64,000 nt of DNA from assembly GCA_004431415.1 (NCBI GenBank), contig QPMI01000564.1, positions 186,001-250,000 on the forward strand, in the 5' to 3' direction. This document shows positions 1 through 11,549 of this stretch, one piece after another. A program made the position numbers and the translations under genes. The first letter of the stretch is position 1; the number at the start of each line of letters is the position of its first letter. Under the pieces are notes generated by a model. The model saw nothing but the letters and a program-made list of their open reading frames with translations. It ran no database searches and had not been told where the DNA came from. This DNA is from Cyanophora paradoxa (Eukaryota > Glaucocystophyceae > Cyanophorales > Cyanophoraceae).

Positions 1-1330
1 AGCGCATACGCAGGAGATCGCGATCGAGACCTGAACAGTGGCGTCCGCGGCCGGCGCGTTCGCGGCGGAGCCGGTCGAAAAGCAGCTGAATTCCCCGCTT
101 GGTGCGCGCCTCCCCGCTCTTCAGCGCCGCGCCTCGCGCGACGCGGCGGGGCGAGCGCAGGAGACCTGAACTCGGAACCGCGGCGCAATCACATTACCGC
201 GCGCGGCTGGAGGCCCCGATTAAAAAACAAAGCGCGGCCACTAGTACTGGGCCATCCTCACGCCTTGAAGCCCCAAGATCCCAAGTCCACTCCTGCTCCG
301 CAGGGACTCGCTTGTTATGAGAAAAACGGCGCCGGCACTGCCTTATGATCGTGAGTGCGCGTGCCGTGTGCGGCGGTGACTGGCACTGACTGCAGCTAGC
401 GCTGCGCTGCGCATGCGGCGACTCTGCGCATGCCAGCTAGAGTCCGACGGTCTGCGCATATGCACGGTTATGCATGCCGCATGCGCATTGCGCATGCGCA
501 CCGCGGCGCCCGGCGGCCGGCGCCGGCTCCGGGCTAGCGCGGCGGCGGCCGCCCCCGGCGGCGGCCCGGCGGCCCGGCGGCTATAGCTATTAGCTAGCGC
601 TGCAGGCTGCAGCCGGCGAGCTGGCATAGCCTGGCAGGCAGTACTAGTGGCACACGTGCACTGGCACGGCAGCCCGGGGCCTGGCAGCCTGGCGGCTGGC
701 TGGCGGCTGGCTGGCGCTTCAGGTTTCCGAAGCGCTAGCTATAGCGCTTCTGCCGCTGCATGCAGATCTAGAGGGGCGCCGCCGCCGCCGAGCGGCCCGG
801 GCGGGATGATGCGCCGGGATCCGGAAGAAATTAAAGCAAGCAACGCCGTGACGAGCGCGATCAGATATCATAGTGTATATGTCGCGATTGCGGGCCTCTG
901 AGGTTCGCGATCGCGTGCGCGCGAGGCGCCGGCCTAGCCGCCTGGGCTCTCGGAGGCCGCCCTCCAGATCCCCTGTGAGTCCAGACTCCAGACTCCAGAT
1001 CTAGATGTGAGAGTCCGACCAGCACTCGGGGAGTGCACACACGTGGGGCCAGGCCCGAGCCTCGGAGGCCCCCCGGCTCAGGGGGGCCAGGCTTAAGGCC
1101 CGGGCCCGCGCAGGCTACTCATACCAAAGCCGATCGAGATCTCGAGGTGGCGCCGCGCGGCTACATTTACTCCCAGCGAAATTCTACGAGCTCGCGACTA
1201 ACATGTACAACCAAAAATCAAAACTCGTTCTGAAGTGGCCGGGCCATGGCTAACGCCTGAGAAATGTAGCGGTCGTCACGGTGACGGCGATATCACTGAT
1301 CATGACATCGGAAATCAGGCCAAGATGTAG
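1..1330. other. Non-coding host DNA, no gene recognised
   Basis: I see no supported gene here. Between about 370 and 700 the DNA is dense in short self-complementary words (TGCGCATGC, GCATGCGCAT, CTAGCGCT) and in GGCTGGCTGGC-type runs, which look like host low-complexity sequence. Open frames in this stretch are short and have no recognisable protein features. Confidence 0.6.
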
Positions 1331-2423
1331 CTAGGGGGCTGCCAGGCGCCAGCGCGCAATGTACTCTTTGCCCTCCCGCATCGGGTGCGACTCGGTGACC
1401 CGCCGCAGCAGCTGCGCGGCGAGGTTCAGGAGGGGGTACAGGCTCACTCGCCGGGGTACGAAGCCGCTCGCGATCGCTCATGACCACGCACCGTGGCCTC
1501 AAAGCCGAGGGGGGTAAGGAGGCCCGCCACGAGGTCCTGCACAGTTCGAAATGTCGGCCGAGGGCGCCGGGGTGGGTACAGTAATAGTGTCCTGGGAGGG
1601 GTAGGACTGCGCGGACCAGGCTCATCGCGTACGGGGGTCCGGTCGTGTGGGTGCCGATGGGGAAGATCTTCGCGGGGGGAGGGGGTACGTCACACTTGAT
1701 TCGGCGGTATAACGGGGGTACGTGCGCACCAGGGTGACGAGCTCGCCCCCCGGGGCAACGAGGGAGGCCATCTTCTCGGCCCACTTCTGCCTCAGCTCGG
1801 GCGGCAGCGCGCACAGGAACGTATAGCTGGGGGGACGCAGTCGGAAACGACTGGAACAAGCGGAGATGGGGGGGTACGGCACGAACTCGTAAACCAGGTC
1901 GAACTTGTCCCGCGGGGACTCGCCCAAGTCGAAGAATGACGCCTCCACGAACCGAACCCGGGACCGCCAGGCGGTGGAGGCGGCGTCGGCTCCCGCCTCT
2001 TTATCGGCGAGCTGCGATCAGGATGCGCGCGCGCGAGGGGCCAGCTGTCAGGTTCTCTTGCGCATGGAAGGGCCGGGGGTACGCGCGCGCCTCGTTCGCG
2101 ACGGACACCGCCGTTGCCGAGATGTCGACGCCGAGCGCCTGGTACCCTTCCCGGGCGAGGGCGAGGGCGTCGTACCCGGAGCCGCAGCCGGGTACGAGGG
2201 CACGGCCGCGGGGCAGGGGCGGGAGGGCGCCGGAGGAGGCTTCGGAGAGAAGGCGGGCGAGGGCCGGGGCGGGCCGGCCGGCGTCCCAGCCCGTCTGCTT
2301 CTTGCGCCACGCCTCGTCCCAGCCGGCGCCGCCGTCGCGGTTCGGGTTGGGGGGAGCCGACGCGAGGATCTTCGCGGTTGCCTCGTCGGCGCCGCCAGCC
2401 GGCGCGCCGCCCTCGGCGGACAT
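1331..2423 (-). CDS. Thiol/halide methyltransferase, TPMT family (spliced)
   Basis: A SAM-dependent methyltransferase of the TPMT/thiol-thiocyanate-halide methyltransferase family, which methylates thiols, thiocyanate or halide ions, usually in the cytosol. Exon 1 starts at the ATG at 2421-2423 and carries the SAM-binding loop LVPGCGSGYDALALA followed by GVDIS. An exon beginning near 2011 reads VRFVEASFFDLGES and FDLVYE. The next reads YTFLCALPPELRQKWAEKM and then APGGELVTLV. Later exons give GPPYAM, LLTPLGFE and a last exon ending WRLAAP-stop (stop at 1331-1333). These are the family landmarks in order. Introns start GTGCGC, GTCCGC or GTACCC and end CAG. The exon 1/exon 2 junction does not stay in frame with the obvious splice sites, so one base error or an unusual site is possible. 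The substrate cannot be told from the sequence. Confidence 0.85.
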
Positions 2424-3364
2424 CGAGACGAGTACTGGTGAGGGAGAGGGAAGCCGGGAGGGCGGGAACGCAAGGCCTCTCGCGCACGAAGTCCCTCGAA
2501 CTCCCTGCGCGCGCGCCGGCGAACCGGTCACGGCGGCCTGGCGCAGGCAGTACGCCAGCGCAGCACTTCACGAGTTCTCCGGGTCCGTGCGAATTATCAT
2601 TGATTTCTTAAGCGGATTGCGCGAGCTTGCACGCACCACGAAGCGAGAATGTGAGCTTGAGAAGCGTGCAGATCGCTTTATCGCGCCCTGCTGCTGAGCT
2701 TGCTGCGGTGCGCTGTAGCTAGATGCAATGCAGACGCGGCGCGCTGGAACGCGCGGGATGCTCTGTGTGCTGGCTGGGATGACGCCGCCGCTCCGGCAAA
2801 AGAGCATCGACGCTCCGGCTGATGCTAGCAGCTACAACGATTCGCTAGCAGCTGTACGCTATAACGAGCTGCGGCGCAGGGCCTACGCAAGTGCGCTTGC
2901 GTAAAATGCGACAAGTGCGTCACTTGGGGGGTACGGAGCGTGTTCGTAACCGGGTACGTAGAATCGGCCGGCAAATCGCGGCCCGCAGGCCCCGCGCCCG
3001 CATGCGGAGCACGGCACTGCCCTTGCGGCTTAGCCGCGCGCCCATTGGACCTCCCCTCGCGCACACGCTGCGCCCATCTTCCGCCCCTCTGGTGGCGGGC
3101 TCGCATGGAGTTCCGGCGTGCTGCCCGATCGAGCGGCTGCTGTTGTCGGCGGTTCAGCGGCATGCCCGGTCCCACGCGACCACCGCGTTCAAGCCGCAGC
3201 GCCCGCTTGTGAGGCGGAGGCCAAAGGTGCAACTCCTGGGGCCCGCTTTGCCGCCGGCGCCCCTCACAGAAGATGCCGCCACGCCCCCCGGTGCGCTGCT
3301 CTCGCCGTGCCGGCGCTCGGCCGCGTGATCGCCTCCCGGCCGTGTAGCTAAGCGGTCGCCGCAG
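2424..3364. other. Intergenic, possibly holding 5' exons of the next gene
   Basis: This 0.9 kb lies between the divergent methyltransferase and the helical-repeat gene. The exon at 3365 starts after a good acceptor (GTCGCCGCAG), so at least one upstream exon of that gene should lie here. I could not recognise it. The open frames are Arg/Ala-rich and look like shadows of GC-rich DNA. Confidence 0.4.
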
Positions 3365-6300
3365 GCTCGGGCGGGCTCGCGGAGACGGAGGAGAGCGCGG
3401 TGCGCGAGATCGTTGCGGCGGTGAGCAACCTGGAGCCGTGGATGGCGGAGCTGGCGGTGCGCCCGCCCCCGCGACGCTCCGCCGCCCCGCCGCGCCGACG
3501 CGCCGGCCGCGCGGCAGCTGCCCGATGCGCGGCCGCTGCTGGATCGCGTGAGCGCCGAGGCGGTGGCGAGGGACGGCCCCGGTGCCGCGGAGGCGCGCGT
3601 GGCCGGCGTCCTCGCCCGCGCCGTCGACGGGCTCCTCTCCGGCCCGCAGGGCCTCGAGCGCGCCGAGTCGCTCTGCAAGGCCGCGATGTGGCTCGGCATC
3701 GCGCCGGGCTCGGCCTCGGCGGCGGCCGTCGCGGCGCCGCTCGCGAGGCACCTCGCCCTGCGGCCCGACGGCGACTGGGCGCGCTTCCAGGCGATGCTCG
3801 CGGGGCTGCACCCCTCCGCCTCGGGCCCGGCCGCCGAGGAGCTGAGGTCCCTCGCCGCCCTCGGCCTGGCCGTCCGGGGCGACGTGGCGGCCGCCCGCGC
3901 CGCGCTCCCCGAGGGCGGCGCGGCCCCCGAGCGGCGCTGGCCGGCCGCGCTGCTGCTGGGCGCGGCGGCGGCGGCGCGCGCCGCGGAGCCCGAGCGAGCG
4001 GCGGCCGCGCTGCGGGCGATCGGCGGCGCGCTGGCGGCGCTGCCGGAGGAGGCGCTGGCCCCGGGCGAGGCCCGTGCGTGGGCCCGCGCCGCGCTGGCGG
4101 ACGCGCGCGTGGCCCCCGCCTCGCTCGTGCCGGCGGCGGAGGCGCTGAGCGAGGGGCTCGCCTCGGGCGGGCACGCGGCGCGGGCGGCCGAGGCGCGGGC
4201 CGGCGCCCTGGACGCGGCGGCGGACCGCGGGCTGGCGGAGGCGGCGCGCGTGCTGGCGCCCCGCGTGCCGGGCGGGTCCCTGGGCCTGGCGCGCGCGCTG
4301 GCGTCCGACCCGCCCGCCTCGCCGCCGAGCTGGGGACCTTGCTGGCGGCGGCCCCGCGGCGGAGGCGGAGGCCGCCGGCGCGCTGCTGGCGCGCGCGACG
4401 GCGGCGGCGGCGGCCGCGCGCGGGCGGCGGCGGAGGCGGGCGAGCGGGCGGCGCAGGGCGTGTGGAAGGCGCTGGGCGGCGTGGAGAAGACAGCGGCGCC
4501 GGCCGCCGTCGCGCGCGCCTGGGTCGCCGCGCTGACGTCCCTGGCGGCGGCCGCGGGCCCCGCCGGCCGCCGGCCGCTGCTAGCGGCGGCGGAGGAGGTG
4601 GGCGGCTGGCGGGCCCCTTGGGCCGGGCGGCGCGCGCGGCGGCGCGGCGGGCGGCGCGGCTGCTGGGCGAGGGCGGGCGGCGGCGAGCGAGGAGGCGGCG
4701 CGGCGCGCGCTGGCGTCGGTGCGGGCGGGGCGGCCCGTCTCGCGCGGGGCGTGCGTGGCGCTCGCGGAGGCGGCGGAGGCGGCGCGCTCGCCGCGCCTCG
4801 CGGCGGCGGCGGCGCACGTGCTGCGGGAGTGGAGCGCCAAGGCGCAGCGTCCCGCAGACCGGCGCTGGGCCGCCGTGCGCGCCGCCAAGGCCCTCGCCCC
4901 CGCCGACTCGGCCCGCGCCGCCTCCGCCTGGCTCGCCGCCTCCGAGAAGGGTCCGACCCGCCCTCCTCCCCCCACATCTCCGCCTGCTCCTTTGACTGAG
5001 CGCAGCGGCGGGGGCGGACTCGGGGGCGGCGCTGGCGGCGTTGCACGCTGAGGCCCTCGCCGCCCTCCCGCCCGACCTCGCCGAGGCCGCCCTCCGGGTC
5101 CGCCCGCGGCAAAACTGAGCTAAACATGGCTAAGCTGAGCTAAGCTAGAGCTGGAGCTAAAGCATAAGGGTTAAAAGATCTTGATGGGTACAGGCGATTC
5201 GCTTGAAAAGGGCCGACCTCCTCCCCCTCCTCCCCCTCCCCGTCCTTCCACCTCTGACGGCGGCGGCGGCAGGAGGCGGCCGAGCGGCACGGCCTCGCGC
5301 TGGGCGAGCGGCTGGCGCCGGCGGCGGCCGCCGCCCACCGCGCCGCCGGCTTCGAGCTCCGGGTGCGCGGCCCCTCCCCGCCAAGCAAAGCAGAGCGAAG
5401 CCGAGCGGAGCCGAGCTAAGAAACACATGAAGCCTGGAGCGCCGCCGTAGCTGAGCGAGGCTGAGCGCTCGCTGCTTCGCCGGCGCAGGCCCAGCGGGCG
5501 CTGGACCTGCTGCCGCTGCAGGCGCTGGCGGGGCCGCTGCGGGCCTGCCCGGCGCCCTGCGAGGCCGACCGCGAGGCCCGCGGCGACGCCGGCGCCGACG
5601 CCGGCGGCGAGATCGCCGTCGAGGACTTCGTGCGCACCCGACCCGACCCGTCGAGAATAATGCAAGGCCATGGCGCGCCTTCCTCTTCTTCTCACGTTCC
5701 CTTCCGCGGCAGACGCTGGACGCGGTCGGCGCGATGGGCGCCCGCAGCGTCCGGGGCTCCACCGCGCCCCTCGGCGCACTCGCCGCCTCGCTGGTGCAGT
5801 AGCAGTACCCCCCGAACCCCCGGCCCGGCCCGGCCCCGGCCGACCCGCTGCCCGGGCAGGTGGCGGCCGCGCTGGAAGCGCCCTCCCCCGACCGCGTCGC
5901 CTCCGCCGTGCGCAGCGCCCCTCTAGATCCCAAACGCCCCCCGCCAATCGATCCTGGAGCCGACGCTCCCCCGTCCTCGCAGGTGGCGGCGGCGGTGCCC
6001 CGCGCACTCTCGCTCAGCGGGGCGCACCGCGCGCGCGCCCTCGCCGCCGCCGTCGCCTCGGTCGCCTCGGAGCACTTCGACGTCGACCGGTGCGTGCGAG
6101 GCCGGGGGCGCGGTGCTCGAGGGCGGCTCCCGATGGGCGGGCGCAGGGCCGAGGCGCTGGCGCTGGCGGGCCCCGCGGCCGGCCTGCCCCTCTCCCCCGC
6201 CGCCGCCCTCCCCGTCATGGAGGTCCTCGTACCCCCCCCGCCGCCCCCCTCGCCGCTTTTCGACCTGGGCGGTGGCAGGCGCGGGCGGCGGGCGGGTCGC

Positions 6301-9300
6301 GCGGGGCGGTGGAGGCGATGTACGCGGCGGCGGAGGCGGCGCGGCCCCCATGGAGCAGCCCGACACGCCCCTCGGCGCGCCCCGGCTCCGGGGCCTACCT
6401 CCCGCCCTCCTTTCCGCTCTGACGTCGACGGCGCGGCGCGGCAGCGGTGCTGCTGGGCGCTGCGCGGGCGGCGGACGGGGACCTCAACGGCGCCCGCGCC
6501 GCCGTCGGCCGCGTCGCCCGGCCCCGGACCTCACCGAAGAGTGCGCCCCGCCTGCTTACAAGAAGAGGCTCGCTCGCTCTAAGGGGCGGGGGCAGGGAGC
6601 TGTACGGGGAGGCGCTGCTGGAGGGGGCGGCGCTGCGGGCCGCCGCCGCCCTCCGCCTCGCTCACGACGAGGCCGCCTCCGCGGCGCGCCCCGGCCTCTG
6701 ACGCCGCTTCTGGGCCGCTTCCTTCTGACGTCTCGCGGGCGGCAGGCGTGCGCGGAGGGGGCGGCGGCGCTCCTCGCGGTCTTCGCGGACAGCGTGGAGC
6801 GGCCAGCGGGGGGCCACTGGGCGCCCGACGCGCGCTCGGCCCGCGGGAACCGCGTGTCGCGCTGGGCGCTGGACCTCTTCCGCTCGGCCGCGCACGCCGG
6901 GCGCTTCCGGGAGGCGGTGGAGGTGGTGCTCGAGGGCGGGGCCCTCCCGCAGGAGAACCCGCCCCGCCCCGACCGCCGCCTCTTCGACGCCGACGTCGCC
7001 CTTGGCGCCCTCTGGGCCCTCAAGGAGGCACGCGTTCTTGCTTCAATTTGTTATGAGCCCGTACCTCGACTTGACGGTCCCTAACTCCCCCTCAGGCGGC
7101 GGCGGAGGGGGCGGCGCTGGAGGACGTCGGCCGCCTCGCCGACCGCGTCTGCGCGGGGCCCTGGATGGACGCCTTCCGGTTCGACTCCCCCTCCGGCCCC
7201 TTTTCCTCCTCCGCGCCCCGACCCGCCCGCGCGCAGGCGGGCGTGCGTCGCTGCGGAGGGGCGCCTTGCGGCGCGGGCCGCGGCGCCGCCCGGGGCGGCC
7301 GGGGGGGCCTGGGCCGTCGACGAGGACGAGGCGGGCGAGGCGGTCCGCTGCTACCCCCTCGAGCCTCCCTCCCCCACCCACCCCTTCCGATCGGGTCGCG
7401 TACCCCCCGCAGGCCGAGATCATGAGAGGCAGGCGCGTGTTCGACTACGCGTGGAACATGTTCACCATCGAGGCGTCGCTCCCGCCGAACCCCGCCGGTG
7501 CGGATGCGCCGTACCCCCCTTCGGTGGCCCGCGCCGCCCCGGAGCGAGCGCCGGCGCCCGCAGCGGCGACGTGGCTCCTCGTCCTCCTGCGGGTCGCGGG
7601 GCACTGCGCCCGCTCCCAGCGCGACGTCATGGTGCCGTACCCCCCTCTTCTCCCCCCCTTTCCTCCCCCATCCCCCGACTCGCGCGCAGGTGCTCAGCGG
7701 GCTGCTGCCGACGGTCATCGGGCACCGGCTGCTGGGCCCGCCCGCCGTCTGGACCCTCTTCGGGCCCCTGAAGGCCAGGGCCGAGTCCGGCGCCTTCGAG
7801 CCCCTCAAGGCCCGCCCCCGCGCCCGCGCCCCGCGCCGTACCCCTCCGCTGCCGCCGCCGGGCTGATCGGTGCACGTAACCCCCAGGAGCGCCTCCGCGG
7901 CTTCCTCGTGCACTGGGCGGCCGAGCTTTGCTACGCGGCGCGGCGTACCCCCTCCTTGGGCCCCGGCGCACGGCACGAGGCCCGCCCGCGCCCCCCGAGC
8001 CGAGCGACGGTTTCTTTCTTTACCGTACCCCTCCCAGGTCCTCAGGATCGCGGAGGCAGCCGACCCGCTACTGGATGACGTCACGCGCTCGCGCCTCCAA
8101 ATGCACGCCCAGGTCCGCTGCGCCGTACTCCTGCCCCCCCCCCCCCCCCCCCTCCCCCTCCTTTCTTCCCCTTACCCTTCCCCGCAGCTGGCGCGGGGGG
8201 CGGGGAACCCCGCCGCTCTCTCGGAGCTCATCGCGAAAATCCGGGAGGTCCGTACCCCCCTTTTTGTCTTTCTCCCCCCGTCCCGACTCGGGGGTACGTG
8301 CGCGCGCAGGAGCACGCGCGGAACCGGACGGCGAGCTTCGACGCGTACATGGAGATCGTGCGGCGCTGTACCCCGCGCCCGCCTCCGCCTTCTGAGCCGC
8401 GCCTTGTTCGACGCCAGACGCGGCTGGTGATGGCGGTCGGGGAGCAGGACGAGGAGGCGGGGGCGGCCGCCGCCTCCCTCCTCCAGGAGGCCCGCGCCCG
8501 CGGTCCGCCCCGCTCCCCTCCCCTCCTCTCCCCTCCCCTCCTCGCTGCCCTCGCCGAAGAACGCGGGGGGCAGGGCTGGAGCCGGGGTTCGGGCACGCGA
8601 ACGAGGCGGTGGCGCGGACGGTGGCGGGGGACCTGCGCGGCAGCCTCGTCTCCCTCGAGCTCGCCCGCCGGGGTACGACAATCCACGCCCCCCGGCCCCG
8701 ACCCCGGCCCCGCCCCGGCGCCCCCCGATCGCTCGGGCTGTCCATCTGAGGGGCCCGGCACGGCGCAACGCAGCCATCGAGCGCAAGGCGGCCGCGGTGC
8801 GGAGCGAGATCCCGGAGGGGGACAGGCGCCTCCTCGTCTTCGCCCACAACACGTGCGCACCGCGGCCGCACCCCCTTAATCGCTCTTGTGCACCCTGACG
8901 CTCCGTTTCTGTCCGCGCGAAGCATCATCGCCGCGATCGTCAACGAGACGCGCGACGGGCGTACCCTCTCCGAGGATGAGGTACCCCCGTCCTTTATCCT
9001 TCCCGCACGCTGCCCTGCCCACGCCTGGGCACAGGTCAGCACTGTTATTGAGGTGGTCAAGAGGGCCGGGGCCGCCCGCCTCCCGATCCACCCGGTACCC
9101 CACCCCGCTCCCGCACCGCGACTCTCGCACCCCGCCCACGATTTTCGGCGCAGGCGCTCACCAACCGGATCGGGCGGGCGCTCGTGGCGACGCCGGCGTA
9201 CCCCGCGCGGACCCTGGAGGCGGCGCTTCGTTCGCTGGGGCGTACCCCCGGGACGACAAGGGAGGACAGGAGCCACCCGGAGTTCCCGCTTCCGAGCCGG

Positions 9301-9699
9301 GTACAGCGCCTGGCGGAGGCGCGGGCACGGCGGGTGGGCGAGGGCGGAGCGGCCGCGGGGGCCGAGGAGGAGACGGGGGTCGAGGGGGAGGAGGAGGAGG
9401 AGGAGGAGAAGATGGGGCGGCGTCGGCGGCGCCAGCAGCGGGCGAAGGCGGCGGCGGAGGCGGCCGCGGTGGAGGCCGCGGCGTCGGCGGAGGCGGAAGG
9501 GGCGGCGCCGGGGCGGGCGGAGGCGGGAGGGGCCGAGGAGGATCCGCTGGCGGGCACGGGCCTGCCGCCGATGCCGCCGCCGCCGCCCCGGCCGGCCGGG
9601 GACGAGGACGCCGCTGAGGCGGAGGCCGGCGGCAAGAGGCGCGCCAAGGGCAAGAAGGGTCGCAAGGGCGCCGGCGCCGGCGCTGGCGAGCGGGACTGA
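3365..9699 (+). CDS. Large Ala-rich helical-repeat protein (spliced, unknown function)
   Basis: A multi-exon gene I do not recognise. The exon at 3365-3456 reads AETEESAVREIVAAVSNLEP. After an intron with GTGCGC and GCGGCAG ends, a long exon from 3518 encodes paired amphipathic helices rich in Ala, Leu, Arg and Glu, suggesting a TPR/HEAT-type solenoid. From about 5.4 kb the gene is chopped into many exons of 50-150 bases separated by introns starting GTACCC and ending CGCAG. Recognisable pieces include VSRWALDLFRSAAHAGRFRE, FDYAWNMFTIEASLPPNP, LSGLLPTVIGHRLLGPP and ARNRTASFDAYMEIVRR. The last exon (about 9157-9699) ends in Glu-rich, then Ala-rich, then Lys/Arg-rich segments (KGKKGRKGAGAGAGERD-stop), a possible nucleic-acid-binding or nucleolar tail. 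The 5' end is not fixed. It may be more than one gene, but reading direction and intron style are uniform. Confidence 0.6.
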
Positions 9700-9979
9700 T
9701 CGCGCCCCGCTACAGGCCACAGCCTCCTGCTCCCTGCAGCTGCTGTCTCGAATGGAACAGGTTTTTTTTCGCATGGCTCCCCTGTGCAGCATCTGCGCGC
9801 GGGGGCCCCAGGGGGTACCGGCGTGCGGAGCGCCGCGCCGGGGACTCGTGATTGCAACAGTCCAACGGTTTCGCGTCCGCCCGGAGGCCGCCCCGCGAGC
9901 GAGGAGAACGAAGAGAGCCTGCCAATAAACTTCGAAACGCACTACAACCACCCTAGATTCTAAAGCGGCAGCGACGCGG

Positions 9980-10927
9980 TCACAGGAAAGTCGCCTCCTC
10001 AAAGTCAGCGATCTCCGCCGACGCCTGCCCGGAGGGGGTACGCGTCAGCAGTCGCGGGGGTAGATGACTGAGTTTTTCGGGGTACAGCGGCACCTCGAGC
10101 TCAGCGCAGGTGTCCTCTTCGACAAAGAACGAGGGCGCGGCGGCCGCGGACTCTGCGGGGGGAGGTCTTCGGCGGGGTGGCGGCGGCGGGTACGGTGCCG
10201 GCTGCGGCGGATCGCGTACCCTCCTCGGCGGGGAGTCCTGAGAGGTCGGCCTCCTCTACGGCCGCGTTCGTGCTGCCCGCAACCTGCCGCGTGCGCTCGG
10301 ACGGTCGCGCGGCGCGGGCGGGCGGGGCGGGCGGGCGGAGGGCAGAGCAGGCGCCATTCCCCCGGGGGCGGGCGGACCTGTCCGGAGAGGTGGGCTTCCG
10401 TCCAGTGCTGCGAGGAGTGCTGCGCGGCGCCTGCCGTCAGTCCCGCGGCCGCGGCCAAGGGCAGAACCGGTTTCGCTCGCCTGCGTCGTGACGCGCTCCT
10501 CGTGCGGCATCGTGTCGATCTTGCTCTGTGCCTTCTGTTCGGCACGCTGCACCCTGCCGCGAGGAGCGGTCAGGGTTCCACCGTGGGAACGAACGTTGCG
10601 GCTAGCGGCTTCCGTCGCCGGTCTTCTCTTGGTTCAGGAAGCCTATCGTTGGCCAGGGAGCGTCGGGCAACTAGCTGGCTAGGGCCGGAACGACAGCCGC
10701 ACAAACGGCTCGCCGAGGCGGCAGCGAAGCCTTGCCCAAACCGCTTCAAACGAGCGAAACACGCACTGTGCCTGCATGACCAGCGCCTTCGCCAGCGAGC
10801 CCGAGACGTGCAGTACCATTTTGAAACGTACCCCGCTGTGAAGTGCTCCCGGCGAAATACTACAGTACCCCCGCCGGCCAATAGAACCGCGAGTTTCGCG
10901 GCGTACCTCAACATCTATTGGGCCCAA
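9980..10927 (-). CDS. Hypothetical small spliced gene
   Basis: A weakly supported minus-strand gene. The 3' exon (about 9980-10167) reads FFVEEDTCAELEVPLYPEKL and ends IADFEEATFL-stop. It is preceded by a good CCCCCCGCAG acceptor. The exon before it ends EEADLSGLPAEEG at a GTACGC donor. Farther upstream are a candidate start MGPIDVE at 10927 beside a GTACGC donor, and a helical stretch VLHVSGSLAKALVMQAQ. Acidic composition and sensible splice sites separate this from the Arg/Pro-rich shadow frames around it. The joins between 10.2 and 10.9 kb were not resolved, and no family is recognised. Confidence 0.4.
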
Positions 10928-11549
10928 ATGGGAGCGGTCGCTGAGCGTCGAGCTCGAGCTCGTCGATGGACCGATCTTCTACTGTAGGCTAGATCTAGAT
11001 CTGCGCATGCGGCTGTTGGATGGGCGAAGGGTTTCCCGCGGAATCCCGGCGATATCGATTTCCCGGCCGCGGACCCGGCGCGCCGTCCGCAATAGCTATA
11101 GCGTGCAGCATTTGCAAATCGCAATTTTGCAAGGCGAGCTCGCTTAAGAAGCTTTCGCGCGCGGACCGGAGGCGCAAGCAGCGCAACGCGAATCGCGGAC
11201 GGACTCCGGGAAAGCGGCGCCGGCGGGATCGATCGATTGCTGAGCTGGATTTCCGGAAGTGCGGCGCGGCATCAGAAGACAGCTCTGGGAAGCGATCGGG
11301 AGCGCGGCGCGCTCGCTAGCTATAGGGGCAGCGGTTTCATCTCGCGCATCGACGCGAGCCGTGCCGGCAAACGATCGCGGCCGCTTCCCGCGCAGCAGCG
11401 CTGCCATCGATATCGTACGGCGGCGCCGGCGCGCGCCCGGGGCAGCAGCAGCTGCCAGACCGTCGCGCTCGTTCAGGCTAATCGCCCGCCCGATGCGCGG
11501 CGAGAAGGGGCCGGCGCCCCGCTTCCGGCCCGGGCCCCGCCCGTCGAGG
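10928..11549. other. Intergenic region upstream of receptor gene
   Basis: About 620 bases with no gene recognised. It is rich in restriction-like palindromes (AGATCTAGATCT, GATATCGAT, CTCGAGCTC). It lies between the start of the minus-strand hypothetical gene and the ATG of the receptor, so it probably holds both promoters. I see no clear TATA box. Confidence 0.4.

Noticed and set aside
370-700. Palindrome-rich stretch as a replication origin
   Set aside because: Short TGCGCATGC-type words are scattered without symmetry, and no replication gene is nearby; the 45.5-46.0 kb structure is a far better candidate.
3154-5127. 657-residue minus-strand frame and other long antisense frames (for example 8068-10002 minus)
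   Set aside because: Composition is Arg/Pro/Ala/Ser-only, typical of antisense reading in very GC-rich genes; the plus strand has coherent exons with splice signals.
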